The position numbers were made by a program, and so were the translations under genes. The notes under the pieces were generated by a model. That model was not told the DNA's origin and did no database searches. It saw nothing but the letters and a program-made list of their open reading frames with translations. Positions 33,020-43,919 of a stretch of 64,000 bases of DNA are shown piece after piece (the first letter of the stretch is position 1; each line of letters begins with the position of its first letter). The DNA is from Mycolicibacterium cosmeticum (GTDB lineage Bacteria > Actinomycetota > Actinomycetes > Mycobacteriales > Mycobacteriaceae). The stretch spans positions 62,001 through 126,000 of the forward strand of contig JACPVS010000023.1 of NCBI GenBank assembly GCA_016197365.1. The letters are read 5' to 3'.

Positions 33020-36000
33020 TCAGGACGCGGATTTGAGGGTGATCTCGGAGATGTCGGTGCGGTTCTTGCCGTCGACGGTGCCCAACGTGGAGATCCACAC
33101 CAGCACATACGACGTGGGTGAGGCGTTCGACACGGTGATGGTGTTGGACCCCTTCTTCAACGGGGTCGCCGGGGCCAGCACGGTGGTGTCCTCCAGCTTG
33201 GCCGGCGTGGCGGACTGCGCGGACCGGATCTGGACGGCGGTGCCGGTTCCGGTGACGTTCAGCGTGACGGATCCGATGGTGGCCGGCTGGGACAGCTGCA
33301 GCATCAGCCCGACCCCGTTCTTGAAGTTCGGGAACGGGTTGGGGTCGGAGTAGGTGTCACTGGGCCAGACCGTCGCGGGGTTGCCGTCGATGGCCAGCCC
33401 GGCCAGGGTCGGTGCGTCGGCTTCACCTTCGGGGGAGAAGACCGTCGCGCGCACCGGCTTGATCACACCGCCACCGTCGGAGTTGGCGGAGCTGCTCGGG
33501 GCGTTCAGTCCGAGGTCGCCCTTGTCCAGCGAACCGCCGACGTCGCCGAAGATGCCCTTCAGCACGGACGCCAGCACGACGAGCGCGATCACCACGATGA
33601 CCGCGGCGGCGGACAGCCCGATGATGAGGCCCTTGCGGCGACGCGCGAGTGAGTCCGGATCGCGCACCGGGACGGCGCTGAACGGGCGCGGGTTGCCGGG
33701 TGCTTCGGTTCCCGCGACCGGCGCGATGTAGTCGGTGCGGTCGGCGACCGCGGTGGCCTGCTGCAACAGATTCAGCAGAGTGGGGGCGCTACGGATCCCG
33801 CCGCCTTCTTGCACCGCGCGGGCCGCGGCGGCCGAGATCTGGAACGGGATGTCGCGATCCACCGCACGCGGTTCGATCGGCTGACCGGCGCTGTCCAGCT
33901 CGGCGGGCGCCAGACCGCTGTGCACACCGGCCTCGGGGAGCGGCCAGCGGTTGATCAGCAGCGCATAGAGGGCCGCCCCGATCCCACGGATGTCGTCCTC
34001 GGGCGTCGCGGTGGGCAGCGTCGCGGGGAACGCCAGCGCGACGTCACCCTCGATGCTCACCCGGACCCGGCTGGGGTCGTCGATGGACAGCGCCACCCCG
34101 GTGCGGTGTGCCGCCTCCGCCGCGGCCGCCAACGATTGGATGGCGCGCGCCCCACCGATCGGTGAGGGGGTGGTCTCGGCGACCTCGGCCAGCGAGCCGC
34201 CGCGGATCCACTCCGACACCACCAGCCCCCCGGACGCGGTCCGGGCGACGTCGAGGATCTGGGCGATACCGGGGGAGTTGACCTTGCTGAGCCGTGAGGT
34301 CCGGCTCAGGATGTCCTGCAGCTGGGTGTCGGGCAGCTGACCGTCGGGATCGATGAACGTCAGCGCCACCTGGCGGTCCAGCGCGGTGTCCAGCGCGTGC
34401 CAGAACTGCAGATGCGGCGGACCACCGTGGAAGACCAACAGCCGGTAGCGGCCGCCGGCGATGACCGCGCCCGGGATCAGGTGCACGGTGTCGTCGGTGG
34501 CAGAGGTGGCGGTTTCGAGCGCGGGCTCCCGGGGCGCGTCGAACGGCAGCGCTTCCCGGGTGGGGTCGGCGCTGTAGTCGGCGGGTGGCCGGGCGGGCAC
34601 GTCCGGCTGCAGCTCGTCGGCCACCGGAGGCCGAGAATCCGAGCCGGCGGCGGGAATCCGGGTGGTGGCACCGGAACCGGGGCCCGTCTCCGAGGGAGTA
34701 TCGGGAGAGAACCCGCTGCCGGGTTGGTCGGCCACCATGTGTCCTTTCCGCATGCCCGGCCCCGCGGGGCGCGGAGGTACGTGCAAATTCCTCTGATCAG
34801 GGTAGTTGACCCTGGGCGTCGGCCGCTGGGAGATAACGCGGGGGACCGGCGGCGGCGCAGGTGCGCGACCCAGTCGACGCTGCACCATCCGCAGCGCGGC
34901 CTGGGCGTCGGGCACCCGCGCCGCGAGCAGCACGCCGGCGATGATCGGCAGCATGATCACGCCGAGGATGAGCAGCCGCAGCAGCGAGCCGGCGGCGCCG
35001 CCGTGCTCGGTGAGTTTGTCGACGCCCACCAGGCGGTCCACCACATGCGCGATCAGGCCGGCGATGAGCGAAGCGGTGATCGTGACCAGGACGGTCCGCA
35101 CGACCGCGACGCTGATCAGCTTCCCGCCGGGCGGGTCCAGGTTGGCCCGCAGCACCAGGTGCCCGACGGTCGCGCCGGCCAGGAAGCCGAGCCCGTTGGC
35201 CAGTCCGAGATAGCCGGCGACGAGCTGCGGATCGGTCACCAGGTGCCCGACGGCGACGGAGGCGACGATCTTCACCGCGGTGATCACCAGGATCAGCACG
35301 ATCGGGATCCACGGCTGTTCCATGGCGTAGAACACCCGCAGCTGCAGCAGCACCAGCGCGTAGGGGATCAAGGTGAACGCCGACAGGGTGATCGCCATGC
35401 CGAGGTAGCCGGCGTCGGTCTCGCCGAAGTTCCCGTACGCGAACAGCGCCGTGCCGATGGCCGGGCCGCCGACGGTCATGAACGCGACGATCGGGATCAG
35501 CGTGATCATGGTCAGCCGGGTGGCCAGGGACAGGTCGGCGAGCACCGCCGGACCGTTCTCGGCGGCGGCGTTGCGTGACAGCCGCGGCATCACGACGGTC
35601 AGCACCGTCACGCCGATCATCCCGAACGGCAGCTGCAGCACCAGCCACGTGTAGTTGTAGATGGCCGGACCGGACGCCGCCGCCGAGCTGGCGATCTGGT
35701 TGCCGACGATCAGGCCGATCTGGCTGATCAGCACGTAGAGCACCATGGCGGCGGCCATCGTGCCGAATTTCTTGAGCCGCGCGTCGATACCCCACAGCGG
35801 GCGCAGGCTGATCCGCTGGCGACGGATCGCCACCAGCAGCACCGCCGTCTGCGCGACGACGCCGAGCGTGGTGCCGATGCCCAGCACGAGGAGCTTGGCG
35901 TTGCCCATCTGCACGGGGTCGAGTGACAGCTCGCCGGGCACCAGCAGGTACACCCCGAGGGTCACGATCGCGACGACGTTGTTGATGACGGGCGCCCAGG

Positions 36001-36508
36001 CCGGTGGCCCGAACACGTTGCGGGTGTTCAGGATTGCCATGTACACCGAGGTCAGCCCGTAGAAGATGACCTGCGGCAGCAGCAGATACGCAAAGGCGGT
36101 GGTGAGCGGCCGGTTGACCTGGGGGTCGCTGCCCAGCATCAGATTCACCAGCAGCGGCGCCGAGGCCACCGAGATGACGGTGGCGACCAGCAGCAGGGCG
36201 GTGGCGAGTGTGACCAGGCGGCGCACGAAGGCCGTCCCGCCGTCGGCGTCGTCGCGTTCGGCGCGGGCGAGCACCGGGACGAAGATGGCGGTGAACGTCG
36301 CCTCGAGCACGAGGGCGGCCACCAGGTTGGGCAGCTGGTTGGCCACCGAGAAGGAACTCGACAGCGCGGCGCCGAGGATGGCGGCCAGCAGCACGATGCG
36401 GAAGAAGCCGGTGATCCGGCTGATCAGGGTGGCGAACGCCATACCCCAGGACCGTGAGACGACTGCCGAATCCGACAGTTCCTTGCGTTCGGGGGCGGGT
36501 GCGTTCAT
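33020..36508 (-). CDS. murJ: lipid II flippase MurJ/MviN fused to C-terminal pseudokinase and extracellular domain (Rv3910-like)
   Basis: [46 protein letters not shown]...then kinase-like VIAGGRYRLLVFHGGPPHLQFWHALDTALDRQVALTFID; 1162 aa. Confidence 0.93.
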   Translation of the reverse strand: MNAPAPERKELSDSAVVSRSWGMAFATLISRITGFFRIVLLAAILGAALSSSFSVANQLPNLVAALVLEATFTAIFVPVLARAERDDADGGTAFVRRLVTLATALLLVATVISVASAPLLVNLMLGSDPQVNRPLTTAFAYLLLPQVIFYGLTSVYMAILNTRNVFGPPAWAPVINNVVAIVTLGVYLLVPGELSLDPVQMGNAKLLVLGIGTTLGVVAQTAVLLVAIRRQRISLRPLWGIDARLKKFGTMAAAMVLYVLISQIGLIVGNQIASSAAASGPAIYNYTWLVLQLPFGMIGVTVLTVVMPRLSRNAAAENGPAVLADLSLATRLTMITLIPIVAFMTVGGPAIGTALFAYGNFGETDAGYLGMAITLSAFTLIPYALVLLQLRVFYAMEQPWIPIVLILVITAVKIVASVAVGHLVTDPQLVAGYLGLANGLGFLAGATVGHLVLRANLDPPGGKLISVAVVRTVLVTITASLIAGLIAHVVDRLVGVDKLTEHGGAAGSLLRLLILGVIMLPIIAGVLLAARVPDAQAALRMVQRRLGRAPAPPPVPRVISQRPTPRVNYPDQRNLHVPPRPAGPGMRKGHMVADQPGSGFSPDTPSETGPGSGATTRIPAAGSDSRPPVADELQPDVPARPPADYSADPTREALPFDAPREPALETATSATDDTVHLIPGAVIAGGRYRLLVFHGGPPHLQFWHALDTALDRQVALTFIDPDGQLPDTQLQDILSRTSRLSKVNSPGIAQILDVARTASGGLVVSEWIRGGSLAEVAETTPSPIGGARAIQSLAAAAEAAHRTGVALSIDDPSRVRVSIEGDVALAFPATLPTATPEDDIRGIGAALYALLINRWPLPEAGVHSGLAPAELDSAGQPIEPRAVDRDIPFQISAAAARAVQEGGGIRSAPTLLNLLQQATAVADRTDYIAPVAGTEAPGNPRPFSAVPVRDPDSLARRRKGLIIGLSAAAVIVVIALVVLASVLKGIFGDVGGSLDKGDLGLNAPSSSANSDGGGVIKPVRATVFSPEGEADAPTLAGLAIDGNPATVWPSDTYSDPNPFPNFKNGVGLMLQLSQPATIGSVTLNVTGTGTAVQIRSAQSATPAKLEDTTVLAPATPLKKGSNTITVSNASPTSYVLVWISTLGTVDGKNRTDISEITLKSAS

Positions 36509-38892
36509 CGGCGGTCGTCGTCGGGGGCGTGGGCCAGTGCGGTGTCCAGCGGGTCGGGCCGGTGGATGCGGACCGGACGGGTGGGCGGCACCAGGTCGGC
36601 GCGGTCGGGCTGGCCGCGGAACCGGTGCCACAGCCGCCGCCCGACCAGCAGCGCCAGGATCAGCCCGCCGGTCAAGGTGATGAAGAACAGCACCTTCCCG
36701 TAGGCGTTGGAATGCACCGACAACCGGACCTGCTCGCCGAGTGCCATCCCGTCGGCGGTGGTCAGCGTCACGTCGACGGCGACCCGCTGGGTGAAGTGCA
36801 CCTCGATGGGCACCCGCAGGGGCAGGTAGCCGGGCGGTAGTTCGATCTCGCCGGGATCGGTGACCGTCATCCCGGGTGGGGCCTCGATGTGCAACCGCAC
36901 CCGGATGGGCACGGGCAGGTCGTTGCGCAGGGCCAGCGGCAGCGGGCTGCGTTCGGTGGCCAGGGTGTAGGACCCGCCGGGGTTCACGATGGTCACCGCA
37001 CCGGTCAGGTCGGAGACGGTCCGCTGGACAGTCGAAAGCCGTTGCAGAGCAAGACCATTGCGCGCGTCCGGCGGTACGGTCTGGCTCAGTGCCCGCAGCA
37101 TGTCCTCCCGCAGTGGCGCGGTGTACTGCGGTCCCGTCAGGCCGGTCTGCTGATCGGTGGTCAGCGCAGAGGTGAGTTCGGACAGCCGGGTGGTGGTCGA
37201 CCCGATCCCGGAGATGATGCCGTCGTCGAACCGGGCGCGCGGGTTGCTGTCGATGGCCGGTGGGGGGGTGGGCGCGGGTGGCGCCGCGGCCTGGGTGTCG
37301 GTGAGCAGTACCGGCAGCGGTCGCGGCACGGCCAGGCCGGCGCGGATGCTGCTGGAGATCGCGGTGAACACTGCCTGGGCCTCTTCGGGACGCAGATCCC
37401 ACGCCAGCGGGGGCATCACGATCTGGGAGCGGGGCTCGATGTCCGGCCCCAGGCCCCGCCACAGCAGCGCGCCCAGCGCGTCCTGCAGGCGGGCCACCTG
37501 GGAGTCGTGCTTCAGCGGGATGGTCAGCGAGGAATCCACGAAGGTCGGCGTCTGCGGATCCGCGCCGGTGCCGGCCAGGGCGGCGGCCACCATCGGATCG
37601 AACGGGGCGGTCACCACCTGCGGGGCATCGCGGCGCGGCTGCAAAGCCACCGAGTCGTCGCCGTCCGCCGTCAGCGGCGCCGCGGCGATGGCGACCGTGG
37701 GGCCCTGCGCCGCGAGGAGCTCCACCGCGCGGTCGGTCAGCGGTCCGTCGGCGAGCAGGGTCACACCGCGCAGCGAGGTGATCCCGAGGATCTGGTCGAC
37801 GATGTCGGCGGCTCCCGACGCGGCGGCGGCGTTCAGGGTGGGATCGCCCACCCGCGCCACGGCGTCCAGATCGGCCTGGGCGTACACCGTGGACGTCACG
37901 CAGGTCCGCTGCGCCAGCGCTTTGAGCCGGTTCAGCCAGTTCACCGCGGCATCCTTGCCGGTGCCGGGCTGGGTGGGCGCGTTCAGCCCGCCGTCCGGGG
38001 AGGCGCTGACCACATAGCCGGCGGTCATGGCATTGACCGTGACCAACAGGTCCGGATCGATGGCCAGGCACAGCGCCGTGCGGACGGTCCCGTCCGGGTC
38101 CACCTCGGGGCTGGTGGCGAAATCGGCCGCCGACAGCAGGGTGTCCAGCCGGCCACCGGTGGCCAGCGAGGTGGCCAGGGTGTCGTCGAGGAGACGCACC
38201 GGCGTGGTGCCGCCCGGGATGCCGGCCGCCAACCGGGGGCGGTCGGCCAGTGGCCAGAGCACCGTCGTCGCCACCGGCTTGGAGGTGTCGGGCGGGACGA
38301 CGGCGCCCACGCTGGGCACGCCCTCGGGTCCGGCGGCCTCGGTCGGGTCCGCGGGAACCCCGAGCACCGGAAGCAGGAAGCGGGCGTCGTCGAGGCGGGC
38401 CGGCTCGCCGTAGTCGGGGGTGCCGTTGACGTTGACCAGGACGGGGTACACGCCGGGCTTGTCGATACGCAGGGAGGGGCCGCTGCCGGCCCGCACCGGA
38501 TAGCTGAACGTGAACGGCACCTTCTGGCCGCGCTGCAGCTCGGGCGCGAGGGTGATGAAGTCGGCGACGGGTTCGTACTGGTCCAGGTTTCCGGACAGAT
38601 TGCTGCGCAGTCCGGGAGCGGCGGTCACCCCGGCGGCGTGCTCGAGGCGGACGACGACGTCACGCACCGGCCGGTCGCCCACGTTGCTCACGGTGCCGGC
38701 GACGGTGACCACCGCGTCACTGGTGGTCGTGACGACGTCGGGGGTGACGCGGTCGATCTGCAGGTGCAGGAACTGCGCCGAAGCCGGTTCGGCGGCGGCC
38801 GGGCGCGACCAGGCGGCTGGGGTGGCGATCAGGAGGACGAGCGCGACGACGGCGAGGAGGATCGCCGGTGACCTCACGTGCCGTTTCCGCAT
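36505..38892 (-). CDS. large exported protein (Rv3909-like, DUF6049 type)
   Basis: [55 protein letters not shown]; signal peptide, C-terminal TM. Confidence 0.85.
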   Translation of the reverse strand: MRKRHVRSPAILLAVVALVLLIATPAAWSRPAAAEPASAQFLHLQIDRVTPDVVTTTSDAVVTVAGTVSNVGDRPVRDVVVRLEHAAGVTAAPGLRSNLSGNLDQYEPVADFITLAPELQRGQKVPFTFSYPVRAGSGPSLRIDKPGVYPVLVNVNGTPDYGEPARLDDARFLLPVLGVPADPTEAAGPEGVPSVGAVVPPDTSKPVATTVLWPLADRPRLAAGIPGGTTPVRLLDDTLATSLATGGRLDTLLSAADFATSPEVDPDGTVRTALCLAIDPDLLVTVNAMTAGYVVSASPDGGLNAPTQPGTGKDAAVNWLNRLKALAQRTCVTSTVYAQADLDAVARVGDPTLNAAAASGAADIVDQILGITSLRGVTLLADGPLTDRAVELLAAQGPTVAIAAAPLTADGDDSVALQPRRDAPQVVTAPFDPMVAAALAGTGADPQTPTFVDSSLTIPLKHDSQVARLQDALGALLWRGLGPDIEPRSQIVMPPLAWDLRPEEAQAVFTAISSSIRAGLAVPRPLPVLLTDTQAAAPPAPTPPPAIDSNPRARFDDGIISGIGSTTTRLSELTSALTTDQQTGLTGPQYTAPLREDMLRALSQTVPPDARNGLALQRLSTVQRTVSDLTGAVTIVNPGGSYTLATERSPLPLALRNDLPVPIRVRLHIEAPPGMTVTDPGEIELPPGYLPLRVPIEVHFTQRVAVDVTLTTADGMALGEQVRLSVHSNAYGKVLFFITLTGGLILALLVGRRLWHRFRGQPDRADLVPPTRPVRIHRPDPLDTALAHAPDDDRR

Positions 38893-39647
38893 CCGTTCGC
38901 CCGCCGGCCGGGCGAGTCCTCCTGGCGACGATTTCGGGTGTGCGAGTGGGTCTGCGGACGCCGGCGCGGGGAACTGTGCGGCAGCGGCGGCAGCGCGGCC
39001 GGACCGTCGGACTGCAGCTTTGCGATCAGCTCGCCCGCGACCTCGGCGAGGCGGCGCTCGTCGGCGTAAGCCAGCCGGGCCGGTAGATCCCCGATCGGAA
39101 CCCACGCGACCTCGGTGACCTCCACATCGTCATCGGAGAGTTCGCCGCCCAGGAAACGCATCAGGTAATGGTGCACTGTCTTGTGTACGCGCCGACCCTC
39201 GGTGACGAACCAGTAGTCGATGCTGCCGAGCGCGGCGAGCACGCTGCCCTGGATTCCCGTCTCCTCGGCGACCTCGCGGATGGCGGTCTGTTCGGCGGTC
39301 TCGCCCATCTCGATATGGCCCTTGGGTAGCGACCAGAGCATCCGGCCGCGCCGGTCGATCCGGCCGATCAATGCCGCGACCTGGCTTTCCAGCGGTCCGT
39401 CGATGCCGTCGATGACGAGGCCGCCCGCGGAGGTCTCGTGCACGGTGCGCAGACGTTCCTGAGCGCGCCGGGGTGGGCGCTGCTGACGGTTCTGGCCGGG
39501 CTTGGCCGTCGCGGAGGTCTTGTCGGCGGTGTGCTGCTCGCCGTTGGAGGTGGACTGCTCGGTGGCGGGCACCGGTGGACCGGCAGCACGGCGGCCGCGG
39601 CGACGCCCTCGGCGCCGTCGCGGTTTGGCTTGTTCGCCGTCCGACAC
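38874..39647 (-). CDS. NUDIX hydrolase MutT4-like
   Basis: [25 protein letters not shown] nudix box; basic [12 protein letters not shown]-terminus. Confidence 0.93.
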   Translation of the reverse strand: MSDGEQAKPRRRRGRRRGRRAAGPPVPATEQSTSNGEQHTADKTSATAKPGQNRQQRPPRRAQERLRTVHETSAGGLVIDGIDGPLESQVAALIGRIDRRGRMLWSLPKGHIEMGETAEQTAIREVAEETGIQGSVLAALGSIDYWFVTEGRRVHKTVHHYLMRFLGGELSDDDVEVTEVAWVPIGDLPARLAYADERRLAEVAGELIAKLQSDGPAALPPLPHSSPRRRPQTHSHTRNRRQEDSPGRRANGCGNGT

Positions 39648-39821
39648 CCAAGCCAGAGTAGCTGCAGCGGGCTGGGCTCCTCGCCACACTGGCCCGGTCG
39701 TGGCCGGCCTGTCGCCGGGTCGTTATCGGCCGAGGGAGCTGATGGGCGGGACTTCTCATCGCGCTCTCGTGCCTCGTGCGCTTGATCGGCGTCCCGCGAT
39801 GGGTCACTAGACTCACCGACC

Positions 39822-41285
39822 GTGCCGAACGACCCGACGCCCGACCCCGCCGATGCCGAACTACTGGCCGGCGCGTGGGTGGCGTTGAGCGCGTATCGGG
39901 ATGTACTCGCGGATCTGGGTGCGGTGTTCGCCGCCGCCGGGCATGAGCTGTACCTCGTGGGAGGCAGCGTGCGCGACGCGCTGCTGGGCCGGGTGTACAC
40001 CGACCTGGACTTCACCACCGATGCCCGCCCCGAGCAGATGCAGAAGCTGCTGCGCGGCTGGGGCGACGCGCTGTGGGACACCGGGATCGAATTCGGCACC
40101 CTGGGCGTGGGCAAGGGTGCGCACCGCCTCGAGATCACCACGTTCCGGTCCGACAGCTATGACCAGGTGACCCGCAATCCGCAGGTGCGCTTCGGCGAGA
40201 GCCTCGAAGAGGACCTGCTGCGCCGCGACTTCACCGTCAACGCGATGGCGGTGCGGGTCACCGGCGACGGCCCGAACGAATTCTGCGATCCACTGGGCGG
40301 CCTGGCCGCCCTTCGGGCGAAGGTGCTGGACACCCCGTCGGCGCCGCAGGTGTCGTTCGGCGACGATCCGCTGCGGATGCTGCGCGCCGCGCGGTTCGTG
40401 TCACAACTCGGCTTCACCGTGGCGCCGCGGGTGCTGGAGGCGCTGCTGGACATGGCGCCGCAGCTGGAGCGGATCACCGCCGAGCGGGTGGCCGCCGAAC
40501 TGGACAAGTTGTTGACGGGTACGGATCCGGTGGCCGGGGTGGACCTGATGGTGCAGACCGGATTGGGCGACGTGGTGCTGCCCGAAGTCGGCGAGATGCG
40601 GATGGCCATCGACGAGCACCACCAGCACAAGGACGTGTATTGGCATTCGCTCACCGTGTTGCGCCAGGCGGTGGATCTCGAGGACGACGGCCCCGATCTG
40701 GTGCTGCGCTGGGCGGCCCTGCTGCACGACATCGGCAAGCCCGCCACCCGCAAGCACGAGTCCGACGGTGGGGTCAGCTTTCATCACCACGAGGTGGTGG
40801 GCGCCAAGATGGCCCGCAAGCGGATGCGGGCCCTGAAGTACTCCAAGCAGATGGTCGACGACGTGTCCCAGCTGGTGTACCTGCATCTGCGGTTCCACGG
40901 CTACGCCGACGGTGCCGGTACCGGGCGGTGGACGGATTCGGCGGTGCGCCGCTACGTCACCGATGCGGGTCCGCTGGTGACGCGGCTGCACAAGCTGGTG
41001 CGCGCGGACTGCACGACGCGCAACAAGCGGCGGGCGGCGCGGTTGCAGGCCAATTACGACGATCTCGAGGTACGGATCGCCGAGCTGGCCGAGAAAGAGG
41101 ATCTGCAGCGGGTGCGTCCGGACCTGGACGGCAACGAGATCATGCGGATCCTCGACATCCCGGCGGGCCCGCAGGTCGGGCAGGCCTGGAAGTACCTCAA
41201 GGAGCTGCGGCTGGACCGCGGGCCCCTCGATCATGACGAGGCCGTCGAAGAACTCCGGAAATGGTGGAACGCGCAGCCACGCTGA
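39822..41285 (+). CDS. pcnA: CCA tRNA nucleotidyltransferase
   Basis: YLVGGSVRDALLGRVYTDLDFTTDARPEQMQKLL...LLHDIGKPATRKHESDGGVSFHHHEVVG. Confidence 0.96.
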   Translation: MPNDPTPDPADAELLAGAWVALSAYRDVLADLGAVFAAAGHELYLVGGSVRDALLGRVYTDLDFTTDARPEQMQKLLRGWGDALWDTGIEFGTLGVGKGAHRLEITTFRSDSYDQVTRNPQVRFGESLEEDLLRRDFTVNAMAVRVTGDGPNEFCDPLGGLAALRAKVLDTPSAPQVSFGDDPLRMLRAARFVSQLGFTVAPRVLEALLDMAPQLERITAERVAAELDKLLTGTDPVAGVDLMVQTGLGDVVLPEVGEMRMAIDEHHQHKDVYWHSLTVLRQAVDLEDDGPDLVLRWAALLHDIGKPATRKHESDGGVSFHHHEVVGAKMARKRMRALKYSKQMVDDVSQLVYLHLRFHGYADGAGTGRWTDSAVRRYVTDAGPLVTRLHKLVRADCTTRNKRRAARLQANYDDLEVRIAELAEKEDLQRVRPDLDGNEIMRILDIPAGPQVGQAWKYLKELRLDRGPLDHDEAVEELRKWWNAQPR

Positions 41286-41300
41286 TGCGTCTGAAAGGGC

Positions 41301-41789
41301 ATGGACTACTGCCTGGCCGACCCTGACGGCGGCGCGACGATGTTCACCGCGGAACCGGCCGTCGATGCGGACGGTGACGGGATGCTCGACGCCGTGGGGG
41401 TCGACCTCGACGGCGACGGCCGGATCGACGACGCCCTGGCCGACCTGGACCACGACGGCCTCGCCGAGCACGGCATCCATGACGTGGGTGGCCCGGGCGC
41501 GGCGTATTTCACCGACGACGGCTCGGGCACGTGGGCCCTGGCGGGAGACGGCGGTCGGATCCGGTGGTTCGGCCTGGACGGGGTGGAGCAGACCGGCGGT
41601 CCACTGGTGGACTTCGACGCCGACGGGGACGCCGATGACCGGCTGCTCGACACCGATGCAGACGGGCTGGCCGATCGGGTGCTGGCGGGGCCGACGGCCT
41701 ACGCCGACCGTGACGCCGACGGCCACTGGGACGTGAAACTGGTCGATACGGACGGCGATGGCGCCGCCGATTCGGCGAGCGAACTCTAG
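41301..41789 (+). CDS. acidic DxDxDG-repeat protein (Rv3906c-like)
   Basis: AVDADGDGMLDAVGVDLDGDGRIDDALADLDHDG...DFDADGDADDRLLDTDADGLADRV...DTDGDGAADS. Confidence 0.75.
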   Translation: MDYCLADPDGGATMFTAEPAVDADGDGMLDAVGVDLDGDGRIDDALADLDHDGLAEHGIHDVGGPGAAYFTDDGSGTWALAGDGGRIRWFGLDGVEQTGGPLVDFDADGDADDRLLDTDADGLADRVLAGPTAYADRDADGHWDVKLVDTDGDGAADSASEL

Positions 41790-41796
41790 TCCGGCC

Positions 41797-42573
41797 TCAG
41801 CCGCGCCCGGCCCCGGGCGGGCCCGCGAAGGCCTGGGCGATGGTCAGCCACGTGGCGGCGTCGGTGCCCACGGCTGTCACCGCGAGGTCGCCGGGGGCGC
41901 GGCGCTGGGTGACCAGCATGCAGAAATCCTCGGCGGGCCCAGTCACCGACTGCTCGGCGTCCTCGGGCCCCCAGGTCCACCAATCCCCTTCGGGCGCTTG
42001 TAGTTTCACGTGAAACGGTGCCGTTGGCGGGGTCATACCGTGCACGCTGAAGGCGAAATCGCGGGTCCGCACCCCGATGTGGGCGATGGAGCGCAGGCGT
42101 GCTGTCGGCTCCCGGCGTTCGCCGAGTGCGTCGGCGACATCGAGGCCGTGCGCCCACGTCTCCATCAGGCGGGCCGTCGCCATCGACGCGGCGCTCATCG
42201 GCGGACCGAACCACGGCAGCTTGCGACCGTCTTCGACCTCCAGCAGCGACTCGTGCAGCCGGGCCCGGTCGGCACGCCAGCCCGCCAGCAGTTGCGCCGG
42301 GGGTGTGGCGGCCATCCGCTCGGCGGCCGCATCGACGAAGCCGAGGGGATCCTTGGCGGCGTCGGCGAGAACCTCGTTGAACGCGGCTTCGTCGGTGACG
42401 GCCTGCAGAGAGGTCTGGTCGGTCCACCACAGGTGCGCGATCTGGTGCGCGATGGTCCAGCCAGGGGAGGGGGTCGCGGTGCGCCAGCCCTGCTCGGGCA
42501 GGTCGGCCACCAGTGCGTCGAGGACGTCGCTCTCGGCGTGCAGATCGGCGACGATCGGTCCGGCTCCAGCCAT
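41797..42573 (-). CDS. TIGR03084-like mycothiol-dependent/DinB-fold protein
   Basis: [31 protein letters not shown]; maleylpyruvate isomerase-like N-terminus. Confidence 0.75.
   Translation of the reverse strand: MAGAGPIVADLHAESDVLDALVADLPEQGWRTATPSPGWTIAHQIAHLWWTDQTSLQAVTDEAAFNEVLADAAKDPLGFVDAAAERMAATPPAQLLAGWRADRARLHESLLEVEDGRKLPWFGPPMSAASMATARLMETWAHGLDVADALGERREPTARLRSIAHIGVRTRDFAFSVHGMTPPTAPFHVKLQAPEGDWWTWGPEDAEQSVTGPAEDFCMLVTQRRAPGDLAVTAVGTDAATWLTIAQAFAGPPGAGRG
42003..42016. promoter_or_regulatory. parS: parS core-like site 3
   Basis: GTTTCACGTGAAAC, 14-bp perfect palindrome within CDS 41797..42573. Confidence 0.75.
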
Positions 42574-42582
42574 GGGTGAACC

Positions 42583-43796
42583 CTAGCCCCGGTCCTCGAC
42601 CTGCCTGCCGCGCCTGCCCAGCCAGGCGTGCGTCCCCAGCCCGACGACATAGAGCACCGCCCCGGCAACGACCAGCGGCACCGACCGGCCGTCCGGCGGG
42701 ATCACCGCCGCGGCCGCGGTCACGGCAAGCACGAAGGAGAACCAGAACAACGAATCCTGGACCGAGAACACGTGCCCGCGCAGCGCGTCATCGACATCGA
42801 TCTGCATGGCGGAGTCGGCGCACAGCTTCACCACCTGTCCGGCTGCGCCCAGGATGAACCCGCACCCCACCAGCACCGGTAACGCGAGGGTCACCGCGCA
42901 CAGCTGCACGACGGCCGCCAGCGCCAGCGCGCCGTTGGCGGCGCGGTACCGGCCCCACTTCCCGATCAGCGCAGGGGTCAGCACCGTCGCCAGGAAGGCA
43001 CCCAGGCCGCCGGCGCCCAGGAACACCACCGCCTTACCCAGACCGACACCCGCGACCTCCTCGTCGCCGACGTGCCGGACGATCACCAGGACCAGCAAGG
43101 TGTTGATGCCGAAGGCCATCCGGTGGGCGGCGAGACCGCTGAGCGTGGCGGCCACCGGCGGCACCGAGACCACCGTCCGGGCGCCGTGCAACCAGCCGGT
43201 GATCACGGCGTAGGCCACCGACCCGTGGACCGCGCGAGCGGTGTCGTCGGGACCCAGCACATGAGCGGGGAACCGCACCGACAACAGCAGCGCCCCGGCG
43301 ATCGGCACCGCCGCCATGAAGATCACCGCGGAGGCACCCGCGTCACTGGAGCCCAGCAGCCAGCGCGGCAGCAACATGAAGTTCGCGCCGCAGAAGGTGG
43401 CCACCGAACCGGTCGCCGTGGCAACGGAGTTCATCGAGACCACCCGGTCGCGCGGCACCACGTGCGGTAATGCCGCCGACAGTCCCGACGACACGAACCG
43501 CGTGAATCCGTTGACGATCAGCGCGCCGAGCAGGAGCACCAGATTCCCGGCGTCCAGGGCCAGCGCGGTCGCGACGGTGAGAACCCCGAGTACGGCAGGA
43601 ACAACACGGCGAACGACAGGGCGACTTCCCACGGCGACGCGGCACGCTCCGGGTTGAACAGGATCGCGCCGGCCAGCCCGGCCTGGAACAGGCCGTCGCC
43701 GAACTGACTGGTGGCCCGCAACTCGAGCAGCCGACGGAATTCCGGCATGCCTCGGACCGCCTGCCAGCCAGCGTCAGGTGGGCGGGTGTCCGTCAT
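42583..43796 (-). pseudogene. MFS transporter, apparently disrupted by an out-of-frame internal deletion
   Basis: N-terminal half [70 protein letters not shown] in one frame (43518..43796) and remainder [34 protein letters not shown]... in another (42583..43632); no motif A between. Confidence 0.7.
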
Positions 43797-43919
43797 GTGG
43801 TGTCAGATCCTGTCCGGGCCGGGGATCGTGCCGACCGCACCCGGAATCCACCCTACAAATATCCCGGCGGGCCGCGCCTGTTCGTCCCCACCTGCGGTCG
43901 CTGGTGCGATGATGGTCGG

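Noticed and set aside
36509-38071. Upstream 521-codon extension of the murJ ORF (1683-aa ORF 33020..38071)
   Set aside because: Lies out of frame inside the conserved Rv3909-like gene; MurJ begins at [14 protein letters not shown].
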